DNA of 64,000 bases from Ditylenchus dipsaci (lineage: Eukaryota; Nematoda; Chromadorea; Rhabditida; Anguinidae). Shown here piece after piece: positions 56,315-64,000 of the stretch (the first letter of the stretch is position 1; each line of letters begins with the position of its first letter). The stretch covers positions 151,837-215,836 of the forward strand of contig SADC01000918.1 of assembly GCA_004194705.1 (NCBI GenBank), read 5' to 3'. Below the pieces are notes generated by a model. That model was not told where the DNA came from and did not search any database. It worked only from the letters and a program-made list of their open reading frames with translations. The position numbers and the translations under genes were made by a program.

Positions 56315-57357
56315 GGAACTTATTTACTTTGGGGGCCACCGATTGACATGACCCCTCAAATAACCCCCCCCCCCCCCACAAATAACCCCCCTCAAATAAC
56401 CCCCCTGAAATAACCCCCCCACCAAATAACCCGGGTTATTTAAGGGGGTTATTTGAGGGGGTTATTTGAGGGGTTATTTGGGTATGTTTTTCAGGGTATA
56501 TTTTGTCTTGAAGGGAAGTCATGTTATTTCGATATTTTGACCGGTTTTTCGTCCCTTATCCACCTGGAGGGCAGGTATCAACCAGTGTTGTGACTTCCTC
56601 ATTTTTTCCTCATGACTAATTTTGATGAACATTTCTAACTTTTTAAAACTTTACTCAACGAGTTTGACATTATATTATAGCTGAGATTATAGGCTTCAAA
56701 ATGACACCAAAAGCTTCGAGAGACGTTAACGAAATGTTGGAAGAAAAATCAATAATACGCAAAAATGAGGAAAAATGAAGAAAAATGAGGAAAACTTTCC
56801 TCACGTTCCTCATTCTACTGTTTTTCTAATATTTTAAATACATTTGGTAAAAAGTTTGGTGTCATTTTAAAGCTTATAATCTCAGCTTCAAAATGACACC
56901 AAACTTGCTGAGAAATGTAAGTAAAACGTTGAAAAAAGCATCAATACTACAAAAGAAAAATGAGGAAGAATGAGGAAGTCACAACACTGGTATCAACCCA
57001 AGAAGGTATCATCTTGGAGTAGGAGTATCTTGGAGTAACTGAAGTTGGATCATTGAATAACATTTTAAATTTAAAAATCTCATTTCAAGGGGGTTATTTG
57101 AGGGGGGGTTTTTGGTGGGGGGTTATTTGGGGTATTTACGCACCGATTTTTTCAACTTTTTTTAAAAAAATTTTAGACTTTTTACGATATCCTTTATTTT
57201 TCAAAAAGAGTTTACAGAAAAAAAAACTTACTTTAAGATATAATGTGTTCATAGAATACATTTTTTATTTAAAACTTTGCTAATTAGAAAATTTTACAAT
57301 TGAAAATTTTTTTTGAAAATTGAAAAAAATCGGTGGCCCCCAAAGTAAATAAGTTCC
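56315..57357. mobile_element. Foldback with CAAATAACCCCC words and 8-bp TSD
   Basis: TSD AAAAATAG at 56307-56314 and 57358-57365. The ends are GGAACTTATTTACTTTGGGG and complement. Left array: six or more CAAATAACCCCCC words (56357-56470, some inverted); right array at 57088-57140. Contains the nested MITE 56583-56989. A run of 14 C at 56367-56380 is probably miscounted. Confidence 0.75.
56583..56989. mobile_element. hAT-like MITE, CAGTGTTGTGACTTCC ends
   Basis: Perfect TSD GTATCAAC at 56575-56582 and 56990-56997. The ends CAGTGTTGTGACTTCCTCAT and complement are followed by TTTTCCTCAT words in both arms and a GATTATAGGCTTCAAAATGA / TCATTTTAAAGCTTATAATC inner pair. The CAGTG start and 8-bp TSD fit hAT. 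Confidence 0.85.
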
Positions 57358-57384
57358 AAAAATAGTGAAGAAAAAAAACACTCA

Positions 57385-57458
57385 GAGGGTGGAATCGAAC
57401 CGACGGTGAAAAAAGTTGATCCCATCACCTTACCTACTGCACCATTCATGCCACTGGT
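57385..57458 (-). pseudogene. tRNA-like pseudogene or SINE head
   Basis: On the minus strand, TGGTGCAGTAGGTAAGG (A-box-like) and, about 35 nt on, GGTTCGATTCC (perfect B box) are followed by a T run. The spacing fits a tRNA, but the acceptor and T stems do not pair well and no clean anticodon stem can be drawn. It is probably a tRNA-derived relic. Confidence 0.45.
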
Positions 57459-57567
57459 TGTGATGAGCTATGTGTAGCATATAATATATGAATTCTAGCT
57501 CACAGTCTTTCACCATGCTTTTGAGTATTTCAGCTGGTTTCCTAATGGATGAAAAATCTGCGGGTTA

Positions 57568-58852
57568 CCGTAAATTCTTTAATAAAAGGACACTCTCTTA
57601 TAAACGGACACCACAAATTTTATTGAACAAATACAACTAAAATCAATCATCAAACAACAAAATTTATCTTACATTTTGCTAACATTTTCAAGGCTGATTT
57701 CGGGCGACGGTGAATTCATCTACACCTAATTAATCTACATCGAATTCATCTACATTTTGGAATTCTGTTTGTGACACTACAAATTAGTTTTGCTTTTGTT
57801 ACGAAAATTTTAGTAACGGCTCTGACTCTAAAAGATCTTTAGCGGTCAGATTATACTTTGTAGGAGGTCCTGGAAGTAAGCCCTTATTCATTACTTTTCA
57901 GAGTAGACGTATGTTTTGTTTTACCAAGAATGTTCCCTAGGATCACAGTAAAAATGGTCAACAAAAACAAGCTTAGCTACGCGAGTTACGGTAAATTTTT
58001 TCCACAGAAACAAGTCTATTGGAAAAGCAGCCTCGCCTTCTGTCAAGCAAAATATAATCTGCTCTATGGGGCAAGATAAGTCTCAACCACATCAAAAATG
58101 CCCATTATACCAGATTTGTTTTAATATTAAACTTAACTGGACGAGTTGAAATACAAGAATATAACACGTGCGTAACGATCCATTACCTATACAAAACGGC
58201 CACAATTTAACTTACACCCCAAAACTTCTTTCGCGCCTCTAATAAACTTAGTCAAACTATCCCATTTCTTTCTTCTTTGGAGACTGTCGCTGTGCAGCGA
58301 CAGTCCTCTTCAACAATAATTAGCTACTAAAAACCAGCTGGGACAGTCCGTCAAACAAGGAACCTAACATTTTCATTATTTTACCGGGTGTCCCAAAAAT
58401 ACCCGACGGATTTTCAAAGCCTTGTTTCTGGTAAATTCTGAAATATATCTCTTCTCTTTTAATACCACTTTGTAGCCCTGCATCTCCTCTTTCTAACGGC
58501 ATATAATATGCCACTTTCTTCTTTTCGGGTGAAGGAAGACTCTTTAAATTACCTACTGATTACAAATTATGTACTTGAATTAGTCGCGTATTTAATACGT
58601 TAACAATAAATAAAATAAATAAATAAAGTTGAAACACCTGTTTTGACTTCGTCCCGAGTCAAAATTTCCTTTGAACAAAAATTTTCGGTTTTTGTTAGAT
58701 GATGAAAATTTTCGCTGGCGCCTTCGTCGCCAACATGTTGAAAAATGAAAGGACACTCTCTAATAAACGGACACACTCTAATTAACGGACATGTGTGCGG
58801 AGGGGTTGAACAATATAAGGATATACATGTCCTTTTATTAAAGAATTTACGG
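57568..58852. mobile_element. TA element with TAATAAACGGACACTCT words
   Basis: The ends are CCGTAAATTCTTTAATAAAA and the complement, with TA on both sides. GGACACTCTCTTATAAACGGAC words lie at the left (57588-57612) and more at the right (58750-58790). The interior of 1.1 kb has no transposase signal. It includes three GAATTCATCTACA words at 57710-57750 that belong to another word-array family, and a CTGTCGCTGTGCAGCGACAG palindrome at 58285-58304. Confidence 0.6.
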
Positions 58853-58915
58853 TAACTAATTATTAAAATTTTCAGTCTTATGACCTGTGCTTACCAACTT
58901 TTGTGCTCATACAGT

Positions 58916-60206
58916 GGCTCTAGGTGAATTCGCCCACAGTAAATTCGCCCACGGTAAATTCGCCCACAGGTAAATTCGCCCAAAATTTGTCCCGACACGA
59001 AATTTTTTGTTACTGCTCAGTCCACACTTTTGAAATTCATGCATTTTGAAAAATTTGCGGGAATTTAAATTTCTTAGTCTGAATCAACCAAACCAAGTGG
59101 TCGTCCACTTGGTGCAATTTTTTACGTTTTTCATGTTCCAAAATCTGTTTTCTGGATCAATTCGGACATGCTGAAGATGGTTTGACAGTGGCAAAATGCC
59201 GTTTTCTCGGGTATTTTACGAGTTTTGGGCAATAATTGATTTCCTTAAAATCAATTATTTTCCAATACTCAAAAATACCGGAGAAAACTAATTTCACTAT
59301 AATCAAACCGCCTTCTGCATGTCCGAGTTAGTCCAGAAAACATGTTTGGAACGTGAAAAATGTAATTTTTTTTGATCGAAGTGGACGACCACGACCTTGG
59401 TTTCGTTGGTACATGAGTTACCCAGTAAACCTTAAGTTGTATTATAGAAAAGATTTAAAAACCTACAAGAAGCCTAGTTTTGGAGTAGTTTCGTATCCGT
59501 AGGGTATCCAGGTGCATGGAGGTGGTAGAAACAGGAAAGTGGTTCTCAGATGGTAGTACCAAGAAAGTGGTATCCAAGTGGTTATACCAAGTTATTGACG
59601 AGCTATCGGTACTTAGGTGGAAGTGCTTAGAAAGTGGTACTTGGGTGGTAGAGGAATACAGTTTCTAGGCAGTGGTATCTTAGTGATAGTGCTCAGTTGG
59701 CAGTACCGAAGTTGTAATTAAGACCATTGAAACCAAGTGTTCGTCCACTTGGAGCAAAAAAATTTTACTTTTTGGGTTCCAAAACCTGTTTTCTGGACTA
59801 ACTCAGACATGCTGAAGATGGTTTGATAATGGTAAAATGCCGTTTTCTCGAGTACTTTTTGAGTTTTGAGGAATAATTGATTTTGGTGAAATCAATTATT
59901 GTCCGAAACTCCAAAAATACTCGAGAAAACGGAATTTTGCCACTGTCAAACCATCTTCAGCATGCCCGAGTTAAACAAGAAAACAGGTTTTGGAACCCAA
60001 AAAAGTAAAATTTTTTTTGCTCCAAGTGGACGAACACTTGGTTTGGTTGATTCAGACTAAAAAATTTTGATTCCCGCAAAATTTTTCAAAACGCATGAAT
60101 TTCAAAAGTGTGGACCGAGCAGTAACAAAACATTTCGTATCGGGACAACTTTTGTGGGCAAATTTACCTGTGGGTGAATTTACTGTGGGCGAATTTACCG
60201 CCTCCC
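58916..60206. mobile_element. GG-terminal foldback with GGTAAATTCGCCCAC arrays
   Basis: TSD CATACAGT at 58908-58915 and 60207-60214. The word GGTAAATTCGCCCAC occurs about four times at the left (58924-58982) and, inverted, three times at the right (60150-60198). Next come matching arms (TTTGTTACTGCTCAGTCCAC / TGGACCGAGCAGTAACAAAA). The core holds two CCAAGTGGTCGTCCACTTGG-family hairpins (59085-59405 and 59728-60048) and GGTGGTACC-like steps between them. Confidence 0.8.
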
Positions 60207-60521
60207 CATACAGTTAACAGTCATATAATGATTAACTGTTCGAGGTGTCAAACATTGACAGAAAGGCCAAAACAAATGAATCAGATGACATATTGAATTA
60301 GAAAAATTGATTAAAAGTGAATTTTTTTTTGATTATTTCCTCTTACGAAAGAAATTCGTTACGAAAATTCGCTGTTACGAAAAAAACTTCTTACGAAAAT
60401 TCGCTGTTAAAAAAAGTTTCTTACGAATTTTCGCTGTTACGAAAATGTTTCTTACGAAAGTTCGTTCTTACAAAATTGTCTTGTTACGAAAGTTCCTACA
60501 GCCGTTGTGCGTTTGTCCGTA

Positions 60522-61093
60522 CAGGGTGTCCCAAAAAAGAAACCACTGCACTTCAAGAGCACCGTAGGACAACTTTTAAATTTTAATTTTCTATGCATGA
60601 TATGTCATCTCGTAGCTCTGGGAATTATCTAGTGAATGGTTTATTAACATTCACTAAGACCAAATTTTTCGAAAAATTTGCTATATACAGAGACTTTTTT
60701 CTCCAACTTTTTAAAATCTCAGTAAGGCAATTCTTACCTTGTTAGAAAGCTGAAATCCAGGCTACATTTTGGTATGAAAATGTATAAACAATTTCTGAAC
60801 TTTTTGAGATAAAAACACATTTTTACAATTTGGTGGGTAAATAAGTAATTTGGCGGGGTAAAACAATTTGAGCCATAATTTTTTAAGTCAACAAAAAACA
60901 GAAATCGGGGGATCGAAATCCGGTTTTTTTATTTGTTCTGTTCATTTACCCACTATGCCATTGTCACTTAGTGAATGTTAATAAACCATTCGCTAGATAA
61001 TTCCCAGAGCTACAAAATGACATAACATGCACAGAAAATTAAAATTCAAAAGTAGTCCTACAGTGCCCTTGAAGGGTAGTGGTTTTTTGGCTG
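60522..61093. mobile_element. mariner-like MITE with nested hairpin repeat
   Basis: TA-flanked. Ends CAGGGTGTCCCAAAAAAGAA and, eroded, CAGCCAAAAAACCAC on the complement. The arms carry ATCTCGTAGCTCTGGGAATT and its inverse. The second copy of the 38810 repeat (60640-60890, reverse orientation) is inserted in it. Confidence 0.6.
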
Positions 61094-61282
61094 TATTTCA
61101 TTTGGTAACGCGCCATTTCGTGACAGCTTCATTTGGTAACGAGCTGATTTCGTAACCGGCTTATTTCGTAAGAAATGGTTTTGTAACGCGAGATTTCGTA
61201 ACAGATTTTTTCGTAATGCGAGATTTCGTAACAACATTTTCGTAACAGTGATACTTAGGCTTTACCTAATTTGATTAATCTA

Positions 61283-63135
61283 CAGTAGAACCTCGTTATA
61301 AGATACACCCTATATAAGATACACCTCGTTACAAGATACACCTGAAGAATATTTGGTTGGTCTGAACTAAATTAAGGCAAACGAACCCTCTATATAAGAT
61401 ACACTCGATATAAGATACACCTCGATATAAGATACACCTGAGCTTGGTCCCTTTCAATAAATTTTCACTCGATATAAGATACAGTCCATAAAAATATATG
61501 AAATATTTGAATTGCCGCCATTTTTAGTGCAAATTTTTCAACTTTTTGTTCCGCAAAAATATTTTCTCTTCATTTTTGTGATTGTTCATATTTTTTGCTA
61601 CTTATTTTTTGTCTGTTATTTTCGACTGCTAATTTTTTCTTTCTGTTCAGGCTAAAATGGAAAACTCCCAGCAAGAAGCGCCGCGTCATCTCTCTGCAGC
61701 TGAAAAAAGAAGTGATCGAGGCATCAGAAGACAAAAGTTTGGCGGAGCTCAGCAAAATATTCAATCTTCCACGGCCGTCAATTCAAAACATCGTCAGCAA
61801 CAAAGAAGCAATCCTCATTGCAATCAATGAAGGTGGCGAAGCGAAGCGATCCAAAATGAGAAAAGAAAAGCATGAAGATCTGGAAGAGGCAGTCATCCGC
61901 TGGATCAAGTCGGTCAGAAGCCAAAACGTCGCTGTCACGGGCCCTTTGGTCATGGTAAGTTTCTTATCTTTCAATCTCATCTGATTTCATTACTTTTTCT
62001 TTCAGGAAATAGCATTGAAACTGGCGGAGCATCTCACATTGCAGGGTTCAAAGCAAGTGAAGGCTGGCTAAAAAATTCAAGCACCGACATTCAATTCGTT
62101 CCGCACCAATCAACGAGAAGCAGGGGAGATGATTAGCGCAAATAATCATCAAGTTCTTTCCGCCAAAATACTGCCGAATCACAGTCTGTGTTTGAAAATT
62201 TTCGTTTTAAAATTGCTCTAAACTATTTTCTTTCAGCCATGTGACCAAGGGATCATTGAGAACATGAAGGTGCATTATCGCCGCTTCCTTCTCCGTAAAC
62301 GCATCTCTGCCATCGACGACGCCGCCAGTACAAGATCAATTTGCTCCATGCCCTCCAATCCTTCGCCGCTCACGGACGCAGTTAAGCAGAAACTTTGAGC
62401 CGATGCTTTTGTAAGGCTGGGTTTGTGATCAACGATGAGGTAGGATTTTATTTTTGCTTGATACTTGTTGATTGTTGTTGAATGTTTTTTATTTATTTAT
62501 TATTTATTTCAGCCAGAACTCAACACGAAGACGAAGAGAACATCTTATATGACATGGACCAACTCTGGACTCAACTCCAAGCAGACAATGAGGTGGAAGG
62601 CGATCTATTGGATTACTTGGCTGTGGACGACCAACTCGAGACTGGCGAAGCACTTTCTTTGGCCGAAATCGCTGAGGATGTCGCAAGCAAGAATGTGGAA
62701 ATGGCCGAGGTGGAAAGTGACTCAATTGGTGGAAAGTGAAGACGAAGAGCCCAAGTAACTGCCCGAGAGCTCAGCCAAGCATAGAGAATCCTGCAGCGGT
62801 ATGCCGAACTGTCACCAATCCCGCTACTCGCAAACTGTTTGATCAAATGGATGATGCCTGGCCGCCGAAGAACGATACAAAAATATAAAACAGAAATCAA
62901 TTAGAGATTACTTGCTCCTGAAGAATAACTGCCAAAATCCTTGTTATTGTCTCGTTTACCAGCATCCTTGATATTGCTGATATGTTATGATTTTTGAATA
63001 AACTCGTTATAAGATACAGGTGGATATTTTAAGGGATGTGAACACTCGTTATAGGATGCACCCTCGATATAAGATACTCGTTATAAGATACAGCTGGGGT
63101 CGGTCCTGGGTGTATCTTATAACGAGGTTTGACTG
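61283..63135 (+). mobile_element. pogo/Tigger transposon with reiterated end words
   Basis: TA at 61281-61282 and 63136-63137. The ends are CAGTAGAACCTCGTTATAAG and the complement of CAGTCAAACCTCGTTATAAG. The word TATAAGATACACC is repeated six or seven times at the left (61298-61485) and about four times at the right (62998-63128). Among the TA-flanked, word-array elements here only this one carries transposase sequence (next entry). It gives the anchor for calling its small relatives pogo-like. Confidence 0.9.
61655..62739 (+). pseudogene. Tigger/pogo transposase remnant
   Basis: Exon 1 (to 61954, donor GTAAGT) encodes the CENP-B-type helix-turn-helix: KKRRVISLQLKKEVIEASED, LAELSKIFNLPRPSIQNIVS, then the second DNA-binding half with VIRWIKSVRSQNVAVTGPLV. 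Exon 2 (from 62006) continues EIALKLAEHL...FKASEGWLK, the usual end of the CENP-B DNA-binding region, and loses frame in the A run at 62070-62075. Most of the DDE core is deleted. Exon 3 (62237-62439) resumes with CDQGIIENMKVHYRRFLLRK, the conserved stretch near the third catalytic residue. Exon 4 (62513-62739) is the acidic tail typical of Tigger proteins. Inactive by deletion and frameshift. Confidence 0.85.
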
Positions 63136-63137
63136 TA

Positions 63138-64000
63138 ATTCACAACTTTTTTCAAAACAACAGGGGTGACCAAGGACAGTTTTTTTAGTTTTTTTCGCAA
63201 TTTTTTTAGATTGTGTCCGAACCATGCCGAATTACTTATGCCATCCGTAATTTACACCAAACCATCCGAAATTGCTGAAACCAGCCAAATCATCCCAAAA
63301 CATCTGAAAGCACCTTATGCTCTCCGAACCCCGTTAAGCACCTCAGTGACCAGGACTATGAATCGAGGTCGTCTACTCGGGACTGATTGCACATAGAAGG
63401 GTTCGAATCAGTAACCTTGGTGACGAGTATATGGACCTCTACACCACTCAAACAATCAAAACTAAGGTCTGCAAGGCGCCTATCGCCCTATGTCCGTTCG
63501 GAACAAAGTAGTGTTTCGAGAGCTATTCCTGTGGTTCGCGAACATTAGTGGTTCATGTATATTAGTAGTTCGGTAGAATTAATCGTTCGAGTGCATTAAC
63601 CCTCTTTTTGCCGGGTCTCGTAGATTCTTCTTTTTTCAATAAATTTTTGCATTTTTCATAATACAACAGGGAAAAATCACAATGGCCCAAAAAAAATTTC
63701 CAGAAAAGTTGAATTCTGAACTGGCCAAATTTTTGGTTAACCGGCTCGAAGCGGTAAAAATAGTTATGGCGCAATTTGAAAACTGACGCGATTTCGAAGA
63801 CAATTGTTTGAATTTTTTTTAGAATTTCGCAATCACTCCCATACAAACATCAAAATGACTCGAAAATTAGATGTGAAGCGGTATTTCACACCTTTTGCAG
63901 CGTTACTGAGCAGTGGTTTCCCTTTGCGAATAAATGAATAAATAGATCAATGGCTTTACATAGTTTTTTTTAAATATCCGCTCGGGCCGGTTGGCGAAAA
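63138..64000. other. No gene seen; SINE-like fragment
   Basis: 63148-63175 has an isolated CAACAGGGGTGACCAAGG block. 63345-63460 matches 44985-45040 in reverse and contains GGGTTCGAATC, a B-box-like site, with a possible A box on the other strand. The rest is AT-rich without supportable exons; the 94-codon frame at 63562-63846 has no domain or splice context. Confidence 0.4.

Noticed and set aside
5539..57120. Long G or C runs (5539, 11931, 12850, 17047, 40600, 50570, 53180, 56367) as functional G-rich elements
   Set aside because: They lie at repeat arms or ends, and their length is unreliable given the homopolymer problem seen in the coding frames.
60307..60586. Frames with repeated RKFAVTK-like motifs (also 55272-55686)
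   Set aside because: They are translations of the TTTCGTAACAGCGAA word arrays.
62482..62900. Several overlapping frames on both strands
   Set aside because: Only the plus-strand acidic frame ending at 62739 fits the Tigger C-terminus and its splice acceptor at 62512; the others are shadows.

Overview
The window is nuclear DNA of an invertebrate animal. It is AT-rich, about nine tenths transposon-derived, and holds a few intron-containing host genes. Introns in the models are mostly 39-82 nt with GT...TTTTCAG, TTTTGCAG or TTTTTAG borders, and are larger only where a repeat has landed in them. A Notch/Crumbs-style EGF plus laminin-G protein marks an animal. Very short T-rich introns and splice acceptors lying just before start codons would suit a nematode or another trans-splicing lineage; that placement is inference and weak.

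Host genes: a tRNA-Met(CAT) at 615-687; a minus-strand secreted or membrane protein with about 13 EGF modules and a LamG domain (2606-10429, both ends missing); a minus-strand coiled-coil/single-TM protein (17114-19045); a small plus-strand gene (30774-31745); a complete two-exon 127-aa coiled-coil gene (37449-37881, minus); and an 11-exon zinc-finger-like gene (46971-50140, plus). I do not recognise the last four.

Mobile DNA: a CR1/jockey-like retrotransposon tail (1041-2455), a hAT copy (41350-42810), a pogo/Tigger copy (61283-63135), a mariner relic (22458-23237) and a Mutator-like element carrying MULE transposase and OTU-protease fragments (53876-55425). Dozens of foldback/MITE elements surround them, often nested three or four deep (1041-2455, 19521-22251, 43135-46140, 50548-53208). 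For many I could read exact target-site duplications: TA for pogo- and mariner-like families, TTAA for one family, 8 bp for hAT-like ones, and 8-10 bp for a large set that begins GG and ends CC.

The most interesting result is that GG...CC set: many unrelated-looking foldback families with 8-10 bp duplications, several with ends built from tandem copies of a family-specific 12-18 bp word. The only element of this type here with coding sequence is the Mutator-like one. A second oddity is a roughly 40-bp motif and a CCTTGGTCCCC motif shared by otherwise different elements. Nearly every host and transposon reading frame is broken by single missing bases, mostly in or next to short homopolymers, which suggests an unpolished long-read assembly; protein models here are therefore approximate.
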